A stretch of 64,000 nucleotides of DNA from Microbacterium sp. CH12i (GCF_000685355.1 NZ_JHET01000012.1:34367-98366), one strand, 5' to 3'; shown: positions 39,349 to 48,053, counted from the first letter of the stretch. Translations and numbers: made by a program. The notes: a model not told the origin generated them from the letters alone.

Positions 39349-40305
39349 TTGCGCAAGCGCCCACTCATCGTTCTGTCCACCGTTACCGCTGCGACCCTGC
39401 TGCTGGCCGGATGCTCAGGCATCGACGGCACAAAAAGCGATGCGGGTGACAAGGCAGGCACAGACCTCTGCTCGGCAGCTGTCGACAGCGGCGCTGCGTC
39501 GAAAGATGTCACCGTCGACGGCGAGTTCGGCACCGTATCTGCGGCGAGCTTCGAACTCGGCCAGCAGGTTGACGAAGCTCAGCGCAGCGTGGTCAGCGAA
39601 GGAGACGGCGACAAGATCGCCGACGGCGACTACGTCAGCTACGCCCTGAGCGCCTTTGACGGCGATACCGGTGAGCGTCTGGGTGACGCTGGCTACACAG
39701 AGGGTGAGCTCCTCCCCGCCGCACTGACGGCAGACGCGCCCCTTGGCCAGCTCATCGGTTGCGCGACGGTCGGCTCTCGACTTTCGATCGTCTTCCCGAC
39801 CACGGACCAGGCTGCTGCACAGTTCTACATTCTTGACGTGCTCGATGTTGTCCCCACCGCGGCATGGGGCAAGGAGCAGGCGCCGGTTGAAGGCATGCCG
39901 ACGGTCACGCTCGACAAGGACGGCAAACCCACCGTCAAGATCCCCGACACCGCGGCGCCGACTGAGCTCCAGATCTCCGTACTCAAGGAGGGCGATGGCA
40001 TCCCTGTTGAGGCCGGTGATACCAGTCTCCTTCAGTACCACGGCGTGAACTGGACTGACGGTGAGACATTTGACTCATCATGGGAAAACGGCGCACCGAT
40101 CTCGATCGACGGAAACACTTACGTCGAGGGCTTCATTCAGGCGCTCGCAGGTCAGAAGGTCGGCTCGCAGGTTCTCGTCGTCATCCCGCCGGCTCTCGCC
40201 TACGGTGAAACAGGTACCAGCGACCACGAGCTCGCAGGTCAGACGCTGGTGTTCGTGATCGACATTCTCGCCACAATGCACCCCGCAGCGGCCGCCGCGC
40301 AGTAA
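39349..40305 (+). CDS. FKBP-type peptidyl-prolyl isomerase lipoprotein
   Basis: 318 residues. Signal peptide with lipobox LLLAGC. Two FKBP-like units: a divergent one (about residues 60-165) and a C-terminal one with YHGVNWTDGETFDSSWENGAPIS and PPALAYGETGTSDHELAGQTLVFVIDIL, which retains most active-site aromatic positions. Acts as an extracytoplasmic folding helper. TTG at 39349 is chosen because TTTTGAGG precedes it. No promoter is certain. Confidence 0.87.
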   Translation: MRKRPLIVLSTVTAATLLLAGCSGIDGTKSDAGDKAGTDLCSAAVDSGAASKDVTVDGEFGTVSAASFELGQQVDEAQRSVVSEGDGDKIADGDYVSYALSAFDGDTGERLGDAGYTEGELLPAALTADAPLGQLIGCATVGSRLSIVFPTTDQAAAQFYILDVLDVVPTAAWGKEQAPVEGMPTVTLDKDGKPTVKIPDTAAPTELQISVLKEGDGIPVEAGDTSLLQYHGVNWTDGETFDSSWENGAPISIDGNTYVEGFIQALAGQKVGSQVLVVIPPALAYGETGTSDHELAGQTLVFVIDILATMHPAAAAAQ

Positions 40306-40380
40306 GCGAACGGCCGCGCGAGCGGTGCCGTGGTCGAGAAGAGCAGCCGAGAAACGCGATCGAGAAATACGGCCGAGGCT

Positions 40381-40386
40381 TAGGCT
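40381..40386 (+). promoter_or_regulatory. -10 box TAGGCT, leaderless start of dxr
   Basis: TAGGCT followed by GAGATC and ATG at 40393. Confidence 0.55.
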
Positions 40387-40392
40387 GAGATC

Positions 40393-41473
40393 ATGCGTCG
40401 CATCATCGTTCTCGGCTCCACTGGCTCCATCGGCACTCAGGCGTTGGACGTGATCCGCTCCAATCCGCGACGGTTCGAGCTCGTCGGTCTCGCTGCCGGT
40501 AGCAACTCAGAGTTGCTCGGGCAGCAGGCAGAACAGTTCCAGGTGGACGACACTGCACTGGGCGCTGAGCAGGCAGAGCAGCTGGTTCGCGATGTTGAGG
40601 CGGATGTCGTGCTCAACGCGATCACCGGTTCGATCGGTCTCGGCTCAACGCTCGCGGCGCTGAAAGCTGGCCGCACACTGGCGTTGGCCAACAAGGAGTC
40701 GCTGATCGTCGGTGGCGAGTTGGTCACTGCGGCTGCCGCAGAGGGCCAAATCGTGCCGGTCGATTCTGAGCACTCTGCGCTCGCGCAGGCCTTGCGCTCG
40801 GGGACGCACGATGAGATCCGGCGCCTTGTGGTGACGGCATCCGGTGGCCCATTCCGTGGTCGGAGACGCGATCAGATGGATGCCGTGACGCCAGCAGAGG
40901 CGCTCGCGCACCCGACCTGGAACATGGGTCGTGTCGTCACGACGAACTCCGCGACGCTGGTGAATAAGGGGCTCGAGGTGATCGAGGCGCACCTCCTGTT
41001 CGATGTCGAGTACGACGATATCCAGGTGGTCGTTCATCCGCAGTCGATTGTGCACTCGATGGTGGAGTTCATCGACGGCTCGACGATCGCCCAGGCCTCG
41101 CCGCCCGACATGCGTCTTCCGATCTCCCTGGCTCTGGACTGGCCGCACCGCATCGGCGGGGTCGGCCGACCGTTGGACTGGACTAAGGTGAGCAGCTGGG
41201 ACTTCGAGCCGCTCGATGACGAGGCATTCCCCGCCGTTGCGCTGGCGAAAAGAGTCGGCCGGGCCGGCCGCACGTTCCCCGCCGTCTTCACGCCGCGAAT
41301 GAGCAGGCGGTTGACGCCTTCCACGAAGGACGTCTGCCATTCCTCGGCATCGTCGACACGATCGCACGCGTCGTCGACGCTCATGAGCCCCCTGATCAGC
41401 TGACGGTCGAAACGCTCGCCGAGGCAGAGAACTGGCGCGCGCAACGGCAAATCAGTTCATCGCAAAGGTCTAA
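40393..41473 (+). CDS. dxr: 1-deoxy-D-xylulose 5-phosphate reductoisomerase, two frame breaks
   Basis: First committed step of the MEP isoprenoid pathway. NADPH loop [14 protein letters not shown], catalytic motifs [31 protein letters not shown], and [27 protein letters not shown]. The open frame ends at 41403 with a scrambled tail; one A lost in TTCAACGCC (near 41289) and one G lost in TGGGCGCGC (near 41435) explain it, and repair gives [12 protein letters not shown]...[15 protein letters not shown] ending at 41473. The MEP pathway gene ispG lies 7 kb on. Confidence 0.93.
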
Positions 41474-41479
41474 GACACC

Positions 41480-41520
41480 GACCCTTCGACAGGCTCAGGG
41501 AGCGGTCCAGGGCCCTGCGG
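41480..41520. repeat. REP-like intergenic palindromic element
   Basis: CCCTTCGACAGGCTCAGGG followed by GGTCCAGGGCCCTGCGGG, in the tail-to-tail gap between dxr and the MurE-like gene. Sequences of the form CTTCGACA(A/G)GCTCAGG recur between genes in many high-GC bacteria. Only one copy is in this window, so the repeat status is from general knowledge. Confidence 0.4.
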
Positions 41521-41552
41521 GCTGTACGGAGCGAACGGGCGGGCGACCGGGC

Positions 41553-43169
41553 TCAGTCCGGGTACGGAACCGGCCAGTGCGGCTCGGGAACGGGCCATCC
41601 GGCATCGCGCAACGCTCGACGTGCCAACTCACGCGCCGAGTACGGGGTGCGCACTCCGCGGATGTCGCGATAATCCTGGTGCCCTGGACCCGCCCAGAGG
41701 ATGGCGTCGCCTTCTCCGACGAGGCCGACAGCGGCGATGATCGCTGCCTCCGGCGGGGAAACCTCGTGGATCTCGGCATCCGGCTGCACGAGCCGCGCGC
41801 CCTCGATGAGGGTCGCACGGATCGAGGCTGGGTCCTCGAAGCGCGGGTGGTGGTCGGTGACGACCAGGATGTCGCTGCCCTCGACCGCGGTGCGACCCAT
41901 GTCGTGCCGTTTCGTCGCGTCACGGTCGCCATCTGCGCCGAAGAGCATCAGGGTGCGGCCAGGTGTAACCCGGCGGATCGCTGCGAGGGTCTTTTCGAAT
42001 GCATCCGGGGAGTGGCCGAAGTCGACGAAGACCGCTGGCCCCTGCTCTCCGGAGACGAGCTCGGTGCGGCCCGGCAGGTAGGCGTTGATCTGGCCGTCGC
42101 GCTCGAGCGCCAGAGCGATGCGCTCCCAGGTGTAGCCGCCTTCAAGCAGCATCACGAGCGCGAGCGCGGCGTTCGCTGCCATGTGCGGGCCGATCACGGG
42201 GACAACCGTCGTGAGCGTCTTGTCCTCGGGGCCCGTCAGCGTGAAGCGGGTGCCGCGCTGGCGCTCATCATCAATCGTGACGACCCAGTCGGCCTTGGCT
42301 GCGGCTTCGGGGTCTACCGCGATCGCCGGGGTGCCAACGGTGACCACCGGAATCTCGGAGGCGGCCACGACATCGACGCCAGCGGCGGAGTCCAGACAGA
42401 TCACGGCACGACGCGCCCGGTCAGGGCGGAAGAGTGGCAGCTTCGCGGCGAAGTACTCGTCCATGTCGGCGTAGTCGTCGAGATGATCGTGGGAGAGGTT
42501 CGTGAACCCTGCGACATCGAACACGATGCCGTCGACGCGCTTGCGCGACAGTGCCTGGGCGCTGACCTCGACGGCGACGGCTTCGACCTTACGTTCGCGC
42601 ATGAGCGCAAGAAGCGCATGCATCTCGGAGGCCTCGGGCGTGGTGAGCCGGGAGACGATGACGTCTCCGGCGATGTGTCTCTCTGCCGTCGAGGACAGCC
42701 CGGTCACAACACCGATCTGATCGAGAATGCCTTCGAGCAGGTGAGAGACGCTCGTCTTACCGTTCGTGCCGGTGGTCGCGAAGAGCAGCGGCAGATCGTC
42801 ATCGGCGCCAGTGCCGTAGACCCAGGCGCTCAGTGACCCCAGGATGCCGCGGGGGTCATCGACGATCACGATCGGAAGCCCGGTGTTGCCGGCGAGGTCG
42901 GCGCCGGCCTCGTCGGTGATAACCGCGACCGCCCCCTTCTCAGCGGCAGTGTCGGCGAACACCGCACCGTGCTGATTGACGCCCTGAATGGCGACGAACG
43001 CCTCGCCGGCGCGGAGGTCGGCGGTGGCGAGGGTGATACCGGTCAGAGTGACACCGGCCGTGTCACCGCGGGTGGCGGTGCCGAATCGGGCGGCAAGATC
43101 CGTCAGGGCTCGCTGTGGCGGAGCATCCGGACGGAGCACGGGAGGAAGGCTGGGCTGTGTGGTCGACAT
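41553..43169 (-). CDS. MurE-like Mur ligase (UDP-MurNAc-peptide synthetase)
   Basis: 538 residues with the three Mur domains. ATP loop TGTNGKTSVSHLLEGIL, TTPEASEMHALLA, carbamylated-lysine region SAQALSRKRVDG, SHDHLDDY, central PHMAANAALALVMLLEGG, and C-terminal GADGDRDATKR. The MurE amino-acid-selection motif, DNPR in diaminopimelate enzymes, reads HHPRFEDP here. It stands outside a dcw cluster, so it is either a second MurE or the relocated one. ATG 43169 with GGAAGGG close upstream. Confidence 0.85.
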   Translation of the reverse strand: MSTTQPSLPPVLRPDAPPQRALTDLAARFGTATRGDTAGVTLTGITLATADLRAGEAFVAIQGVNQHGAVFADTAAEKGAVAVITDEAGADLAGNTGLPIVIVDDPRGILGSLSAWVYGTGADDDLPLLFATTGTNGKTSVSHLLEGILDQIGVVTGLSSTAERHIAGDVIVSRLTTPEASEMHALLALMRERKVEAVAVEVSAQALSRKRVDGIVFDVAGFTNLSHDHLDDYADMDEYFAAKLPLFRPDRARRAVICLDSAAGVDVVAASEIPVVTVGTPAIAVDPEAAAKADWVVTIDDERQRGTRFTLTGPEDKTLTTVVPVIGPHMAANAALALVMLLEGGYTWERIALALERDGQINAYLPGRTELVSGEQGPAVFVDFGHSPDAFEKTLAAIRRVTPGRTLMLFGADGDRDATKRHDMGRTAVEGSDILVVTDHHPRFEDPASIRATLIEGARLVQPDAEIHEVSPPEAAIIAAVGLVGEGDAILWAGPGHQDYRDIRGVRTPYSARELARRALRDAGWPVPEPHWPVPYPD

Positions 43170-43196
43170 GGCCCTTCCATGATCTCATGAGCGGGT

Positions 43197-43237
43197 GTCT
43201 GGGACGCGCTCGCAGATGTGTCGGGCGCGCCCCAGAC
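43197..43237 (-). terminator. Long hairpin after ycnI-like gene
   Basis: Arms GTCTGGGACGCG (43197-43208) and its near complement ending CCCAGAC (43237), one mismatch, 27 bases past the ycnI-like stop on the minus strand. Confidence 0.6.
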
Positions 43238-43264
43238 CGGCTTCATCCGCCGGTTCGCGAGCGG

Positions 43265-43933
43265 CTAGGCCGAACGCCGATATGCGAGTACCGCAACGAC
43301 GAGACCAGCGAGGCCCGCAACCAGCCCTGCACCGCCGAGGATCGTTCCGACTGGACTCGCCGATTCCTCCGCTGGCGTGCTTTGCGGCATGTCGGAGTGC
43401 TCGCCGTGTCCGGCATCCGCGGTGTCTGAGCCAGCGGCCGCCACAGTCACGACCGGTGCGGGTGAATCGAGATCGTGCGGATCAGCGCCATCCTCAGCGA
43501 TCTCGACCCACTCGTTCATGCCGGTCTCGCACTGCTGCTCAACGGGGAAAGCGAGGGCATCTGGCGCATCCTCACCGAGCGTCACTGCCATGCTCGCCGC
43601 GCCGCGGAGACCGCCAGGGATGGGGGAAGTGGCGGTGTAAGTGACCGCAGAGACGAGGCCGTTGTCGGCGCGCTCAACGGCGATGTCCCAGAGGCTGTCG
43701 ACCGTCGGTGAGACGGATGCCAGACCGTCAGGCATCGTGATGCGCAGCGCCGTCGTGGGGGACTCCTCGCAGCCGTGCGAGAACGAGAAGGTCAGTACAG
43801 CCGAGCCTCCTGGCTCGATGGCATCGGGGCTGACGCCGACGTGAGCGCTCGCAGCGAGCGGAGCTGCGAGAACAAAACCTGCGGCAAGAACGGCGGCGGC
43901 GACGCCGCGACGGGGGAATCGAGAGTTTGACAT
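43265..43933 (-). CDS. YcnI-family (DUF1775) copper-associated surface protein
   Basis: 222 residues. Signal peptide ends at AAPLAASA-H, giving an N-terminal histidine in HVGVSPDAIEPGGSAVLTFSF, the conserved copper-binding start of YcnI/DUF1775 proteins. A beta-sandwich domain follows, then a His/Asp-containing linker (DTADAGHGEHSDM) and one C-terminal helix (GTILGGAGLVAGLAGLVVAVLAYRRSA). CAGGAGA precedes the ATG. Transcribed after the membrane gene at 44041-44622; a 16-bp palindrome lies in the upstream gap. Confidence 0.88.
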   Translation of the reverse strand: MSNSRFPRRGVAAAVLAAGFVLAAPLAASAHVGVSPDAIEPGGSAVLTFSFSHGCEESPTTALRITMPDGLASVSPTVDSLWDIAVERADNGLVSAVTYTATSPIPGGLRGAASMAVTLGEDAPDALAFPVEQQCETGMNEWVEIAEDGADPHDLDSPAPVVTVAAAGSDTADAGHGEHSDMPQSTPAEESASPVGTILGGAGLVAGLAGLVVAVLAYRRSA

Positions 43934-43954
43934 GGGTGTCTCCTGTGGTCAGAT

Positions 43955-43970
43955 GCAGAGTCGACTCTGC
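43955..43970. promoter_or_regulatory. Perfect 16-bp palindrome GCAGAGTCGACTCTGC upstream of ycnI-like gene
   Basis: 22 bases before the ycnI start and past the stop of the upstream membrane gene. Candidate operator for a copper-responsive regulator, or a terminator stem without loop; the former fits better since a loop-less palindrome folds poorly in RNA. Confidence 0.45.
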
Positions 43971-44040
43971 GTGCGGGCACGCCGATGGCGCGCTGAACCG
44001 CGAGGGATGCCGTGAAACGGCGATGATCACGTACGACTGT

Positions 44041-44622
44041 TCAGCCGTGGGAGAGCAGGGGAGGCCCGCGCAGCGAAATGTCGCCCACGCGGATCGTCGA
44101 GACAAAGATGTGCGTGGTTTCGCCGAGCGATGCCGGAATTGGCCAGTCGGCGGGTAGCTGCGGCATCCGCACCCGCAACACGGCCCGCACCCAGCGTGCA
44201 ATCGCGCGCAGCAGCTGTTCGCCGCGCCAGAGCATGGCGACGGTGAGGATGCCGGCAAAGAAGTGCGCGCCGGCCATGGCGGCATCACCAGAAGCCGCAG
44301 GCAACGTTGCGGCCACTGTTGGCAGGGTCAAGACGTGCTGGTGACCGCTGACGGCGACACCGGGAGTCAGGGTCGCTCCGAGCGCAACGAACAGCACATG
44401 GAAGACAACCTGCGACACCAGTACAGCCGTGCTCAACTTCGCAAGACCTGGGGTGCGTCCGACCAGCAGCGTCGAGATGGGCGCAAGGAACACGCTGAGC
44501 GCGATGACGAGCAGAGGGTGGGGCGGAGTCCCGCCGCCGATGGTGTGTGAAACGGCGGCGATGATCGTCGCGACCGACGATGCGGTGGCCCCACGCAGGA
44601 GTCGCAGCTGTCGGGAAGTCAC
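44041..44622 (-). CDS. Membrane protein next to ycnI, probably copper-related
   Basis: 193 residues with about four or five helices (SSVATIIAAVSHTIGG; PLLVIALSVFLAPISTLLVG; LSTAVLVSQVVFHVLFVALGATL; MAGAHFFAGILTVAMLWRGEQLL). His residues lie in SGHQHVLTLP and GAHFFAGI. Often found beside YcnI in actinobacteria; no biochemical role is assigned. GTG 44622 has TAGGCT exactly six bases upstream. Confidence 0.7.
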   Translation of the reverse strand: MTSRQLRLLRGATASSVATIIAAVSHTIGGGTPPHPLLVIALSVFLAPISTLLVGRTPGLAKLSTAVLVSQVVFHVLFVALGATLTPGVAVSGHQHVLTLPTVAATLPAASGDAAMAGAHFFAGILTVAMLWRGEQLLRAIARWVRAVLRVRMPQLPADWPIPASLGETTHIFVSTIRVGDISLRGPPLLSHG

Positions 44623-44628
44623 CCCCTC

Positions 44629-44634
44629 AGCCTA
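44629..44634 (-). promoter_or_regulatory. -10 box TAGGCT, leaderless start of the membrane gene
   Basis: TAGGCT, six bases, GTG at 44622 on the minus strand; divergent from the rip promoter 28 bases away. Confidence 0.5.
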
Positions 44635-44661
44635 TGCGGCGGATTCCTAGTCGACGCACAG

Positions 44662-44667
44662 TACCGT
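44662..44667 (+). promoter_or_regulatory. -10 box TACCGT, leaderless start of rip
   Basis: TACCGT, six bases, GTG at 44674. Confidence 0.5.
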
Positions 44668-44673
44668 TGGCAT

Positions 44674-45984
44674 GTGGAAATCCTGCTTTACATCGCCGGC
44701 ATTCTGTTCATGCTGGTGGGCCTCGGCCTCTCGATCGGGCTGCACGAGATCGGACATCTCGTCCCCGCGAAGCTCTTCGGCGTGCGCGTGGGGCAGTACA
44801 TGATCGGCTTCGGTCCCCGGCTGTGGTCGAAACGGATCGGCGAGACCGAGTACGGGTTCAAGGTTCTGCCGCTCGGCGGATTCATCTCGATGTCTGGGAT
44901 GTATCCGGCATCCGAGGGAAAGCCCGCACGAGGAATCTTCCGCACGCTGGTGCAGGATGCCCGTTCCGCTAACGATGAGACGATCACAGACGGTGCCGAG
45001 GAGCGCGTGTTCTACAAGCTCCCGGTGTTCAAGCGCGTCATCGTGATGCTTGGCGGTCCGCTGATGAATCTGATTCTCGCGGTGCTTATCCTTACCGTGC
45101 TCGCCTCGGGGATCGGCCTTCAGCAGGGCACGACGACCATCGCGAGTGTCACCGAGTGCGTTCTTCCGGCCGGAACATCACAAACCGAGTGTGCGCCGAA
45201 TGATCCCGCATCTCCGGCGGCTGAGGCCGGCATTCTGCCTGGCGACGTGCTGGTATCGATTGACGGCACGCCCGTGTCGACGTTCGCCGAGGCGACCGCC
45301 ATAGTGCAGGCGGCGCCCGGTAACACCCTTGACATGGTCGTTTCACGCAAGGGTGAGAACACCGACCTGACGATTACTCCGATTTCAGCCGAACGGGCGC
45401 TCACCGACGCCTCTGGTCAGCCCAAACTCGACGCCGACGGCAAGCCGATCGTCGCCGAGGTCGGTTACGTCGGGATGGGCGCCCAGATGGGTTTCGTCCC
45501 GCAGCCGATCGGCACGGGCGCCGAGATGGCGGGCGAGAACGTCGGACGTGTGGCGAGCCTGATCGTGACGCTCCCTGCGCGACTCTGGGATGTCGGAGTG
45601 TCGCTGTTCACCGGGTCGGAGCGCGACCCGAACGGTCCGCTCAGCGTCGTCGGGGTGGGGCGCATCGCCGGTGAGGTGGCTGCCACCGATGCACCGATTC
45701 TGAACCGATTCGTCGTGCTGTTGAACCTGCTGGGCTCATTGAATATCGCGCTGTTCGTGTTCAACCTGATCCCACTGCTGCCGCTCGACGGAGGTCACGT
45801 CGTCGTGGCGCTCTGGGACGGCATCCGGCGCGCCTGGGCGAAGCTGTTCCGCCGCCCGCCGCCAGCTCCGGTAGACGCGACCCGCCTCGTGCCGTTGACC
45901 GTGATCGTCGCAGTGCTGCTTATCGGAATGGGCGCGCTGCTGATGATCGCCGACGTCGTGAACCCGGTGAACCTGTTCCAGTAG
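44674..45984 (+). CDS. Site-2 intramembrane metalloprotease (M50, RseP/Rip1 family)
   Basis: 436 residues. Zinc motif HEIGH in the first helix (SIGLHEIGHLVPAKLFG), a PDZ domain around AGILPGDVLVSIDGTPV, and the second active-site motif NLIPLLPLDGGHVVVAL. Cleaves anti-sigma factors within the membrane. Its neighbourhood with dxr and ispG is conserved in bacteria, here split by insertion of the MurE and ycnI genes. Convergent with the anthranilate synthase gene, six bases apart. Confidence 0.93.
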   Translation: MEILLYIAGILFMLVGLGLSIGLHEIGHLVPAKLFGVRVGQYMIGFGPRLWSKRIGETEYGFKVLPLGGFISMSGMYPASEGKPARGIFRTLVQDARSANDETITDGAEERVFYKLPVFKRVIVMLGGPLMNLILAVLILTVLASGIGLQQGTTTIASVTECVLPAGTSQTECAPNDPASPAAEAGILPGDVLVSIDGTPVSTFAEATAIVQAAPGNTLDMVVSRKGENTDLTITPISAERALTDASGQPKLDADGKPIVAEVGYVGMGAQMGFVPQPIGTGAEMAGENVGRVASLIVTLPARLWDVGVSLFTGSERDPNGPLSVVGVGRIAGEVAATDAPILNRFVVLLNLLGSLNIALFVFNLIPLLPLDGGHVVVALWDGIRRAWAKLFRRPPPAPVDATRLVPLTVIVAVLLIGMGALLMIADVVNPVNLFQ

Positions 45985-45990
45985 GTGGTG

Positions 45991-47916
45991 TTATGCGACC
46001 GCGTCGCGGATCAGGCGCTCCAACGTACGGATGCCATCGCGGGACAGGATCGACTCGAGATGCCCCTGCACGCTAGAGAAGCCCTTGCCGCGCATTGCGT
46101 AGACGTCGCCTGTCGCAACGTCTGCGGAGACCTCGGCGGCGCCCACTGTGGTGGTGCCAGGGGATACCCGGGCAGTGAACGTGTTGTAGAACCCGATCGA
46201 GGCATCCTCGCCGAACACAGGAACGACCTTCTGCAGTCCCTGGTGCGGCGTGGACAGAGGGGCGAGCTCGATGCCGAGCTGGTCAGCCAGAATCTGGTGA
46301 CTGAGGCATACAGCGAGCAGCGGTGCGCCCTCAGCGAGTCGCCTGGCGACGATCTCGCGCATGCGGGCAATTCGCGGCGTCGCGGCGTCGCGAGGATCGC
46401 CGGGGCCGGGGCCGGCGATGAGAAGCTCGGTGGCATCGATGTCCGCGTCGGTGACTTCGTTCCACGGCACGATCTTCGCGTCCAGCCCGAGGTGATGCAG
46501 CTGATGGGCGAGCATCGTCGTGAAGCGGTCTTCGGCGTCGACGACGAGTGCGCTGCGGCCGGCGAACGGACCTGCCGTGCCGTCCTCCTGCGGGTTCAGC
46601 CAGAATTCCGCGAGCCGCGAGTTGCGCGAGGCGAGGAGCGCGCTGACCTCCGCGTCATCGGCGAGTGACGTCTCTGTTCCTGGCTCATCTGGATCGGTCT
46701 TTGTCGTGGCGACGTCGTCACGAGCAATCGCGCCGATGGCACCGAGAACGCCAGCCGCCTTGCCGTGGGTTTCGCTGACTTCTCCGTACGGGTCGGAGTG
46801 GCGCACCAGCGTCGCGCCGACCGGGACGCGCAGCTGCCCGTTTTCGAGGTAGACGGTGCGAATGAGGATAGGGGCGTCGACGTCGTGCCCACCGTGATCG
46901 TTCGGGGTGAAGAGTGCCGCAACACCGGAGTAGTAGCCGCGGGGCTTCGCCTCATGGCGACGGATGACAGCACAGGCGTTCTGCATCGGAGAGCCGGTGA
47001 CGGTGGGGGCGAACATCGTCTCGCGGAGGATGTCGCGCGGATCAAGCCGGCTGCGCCCACGCAGCATGTACTCGGTGTGTGTGAGGCGTGACATCTGCTT
47101 GAGGTGCGGCCCGGTGATACGACCGCCATCCGAGCAGACCGCGCTCATCATCTTGAGTTCTTCATCGACGACCATGAAGAGCTCCTCAGTCTCTTTGGTG
47201 GAGGAGAGGAACTCGACCAGAGTCTCTTTGGTCGCTCCTCCTGCAGGATGGCGGAACGTGCCGGAGATCGGATTCATTGTGACGATGCCGTCGCGGGCGA
47301 CCACGTGGGCCTCTGGGCTCGCACCTACGGCAATGTGTCCGGGCGTGATGACGGCGAACGTCCAATAGGCACCGCGCTCGTGTTCGAGAAGCGCGCGGAA
47401 CCAAGTGAGTGCGGTGGTGCGCTCTGCAGCGGTGCGCTCGGCTGTCGTGTGCTCGGCGGAACCGGTGTCGATAGTGGCGGTGTAGTCACGACGGATGACG
47501 AAGTTGGCGCCTTCGCCACGGCCGATCTCGTCGGCGATGACGCGGGTGACTACTTCTGCGTAGTCCTCATCGCTGATATCGAAGCCGGCGTCTTTCAACG
47601 GCACGGCATCCTGCGGCAGTGCACTCAGCATGCCTTCGAGCGGCAGGTACTCATGGCGATCGACGAGCAGGCAGCGCAGCGGTGCACCGTCATCCTGCGC
47701 TTCGAAACCCCGCTCACGCACCTGGCGGTACGGGACCATCGCGAACACCTCGCGGGGAGTCCCGTTCACGGTCAGCGGAATGTCGGCGAGCAGCTCGACA
47801 TCTTCAATGTCTCCCGTGAGAAGCTCGACGCTCTCGGCGCCGTCGCGCGCAATCAGCACGAAGGACGCATCGGTGTCGTGCACCAGTTCGGCGAGCAGGG
47901 CTGCGGTATCGGTCAT
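45991..47916 (-). CDS. Fused anthranilate synthase (TrpE-TrpG / PhzE-like)
   Basis: 641 residues. Residues 1-430 are a chorismate-binding domain (GASPEAHVVARDGIVTMNPISGTFR; ITGPHLKQMSRLTHTEYMLRG; PTVTGSPMQNACAVI). Residues 450-641 are a class I glutamine amidotransferase with nucleophile Cys in LAVCLSHQILADQLG and His/Glu in SVQGHLESIL. Sequence type resembles PhzE, but the tryptophan attenuator directly upstream argues for anthranilate production for tryptophan. ATG 47916 has CAGGAGA seven bases upstream; the open frame extends further only because the leader lacks stops in frame. Confidence 0.88.
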   Translation of the reverse strand: MTDTAALLAELVHDTDASFVLIARDGAESVELLTGDIEDVELLADIPLTVNGTPREVFAMVPYRQVRERGFEAQDDGAPLRCLLVDRHEYLPLEGMLSALPQDAVPLKDAGFDISDEDYAEVVTRVIADEIGRGEGANFVIRRDYTATIDTGSAEHTTAERTAAERTTALTWFRALLEHERGAYWTFAVITPGHIAVGASPEAHVVARDGIVTMNPISGTFRHPAGGATKETLVEFLSSTKETEELFMVVDEELKMMSAVCSDGGRITGPHLKQMSRLTHTEYMLRGRSRLDPRDILRETMFAPTVTGSPMQNACAVIRRHEAKPRGYYSGVAALFTPNDHGGHDVDAPILIRTVYLENGQLRVPVGATLVRHSDPYGEVSETHGKAAGVLGAIGAIARDDVATTKTDPDEPGTETSLADDAEVSALLASRNSRLAEFWLNPQEDGTAGPFAGRSALVVDAEDRFTTMLAHQLHHLGLDAKIVPWNEVTDADIDATELLIAGPGPGDPRDAATPRIARMREIVARRLAEGAPLLAVCLSHQILADQLGIELAPLSTPHQGLQKVVPVFGEDASIGFYNTFTARVSPGTTTVGAAEVSADVATGDVYAMRGKGFSSVQGHLESILSRDGIRTLERLIRDAVA

Positions 47917-47949
47917 CGAGATCTCCTGTGCAGGGCTCCGGCTCGGCTC

Positions 47950-47977
47950 AAAAAAAAAGACCGCCCGGGAGGCGGTC
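47950..47977 (-). terminator. Attenuator terminator (segments 3:4) with T9 tract
   Basis: Seven-bp stem GACCGCC/GGCGGTC (47977-47971 and 47965-47959), loop TCCCG, then nine T residues (47958-47950). It precedes the anthranilate synthase start by 33 bases. Confidence 0.9.
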
Positions 47978-48005
47978 AGAATTCGTGGGAACGCGAACAC
48001 ACCGC

Positions 48006-48041
48006 CTAAGAGGCGGGCCACCAGGTGAAGTTCGCGAGCAT
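48006..48041 (-). CDS. trpL: trp leader peptide MLANFTWWPAS
   Basis: 11-residue reading frame with tandem Trp codons at positions 7 and 8, stop TAG at 48008-48006. Its own start codon is six bases from a TAGTTT box, so the leader peptide is predicted to be translated from the first base of the transcript. Too short for ordinary gene finding. Confidence 0.85.
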   Translation of the reverse strand: MLANFTWWPAS

Positions 48042-48047
48042 GGCCTG

Positions 48048-48053
48048 AAACTA
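48048..48053 (-). promoter_or_regulatory. -10 box TAGTTT of the trp leader transcript
   Basis: TAGTTT, then CAGGCC and ATG at 48041 on the minus strand. Divergent from the ispG promoter (48094). Confidence 0.55.

Larger units (their letters stand above)
47950..48041 (-). promoter_or_regulatory. Tryptophan transcription attenuator
   Basis: Segment 1 CCGCCT (48016-48011) lies in the last leader codons; segment 2 AGGCGGT (48007-48001) can pair with it or with segment 3 ACCGCCT (47976-47970); segment 3 also pairs with segment 4 GGCGGT as the terminator. A ribosome held at the two Trp codons would mask segment 1, let 2:3 form and allow read-through; a ribosome that reaches the stop would favour the terminator. 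Confidence 0.88.
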
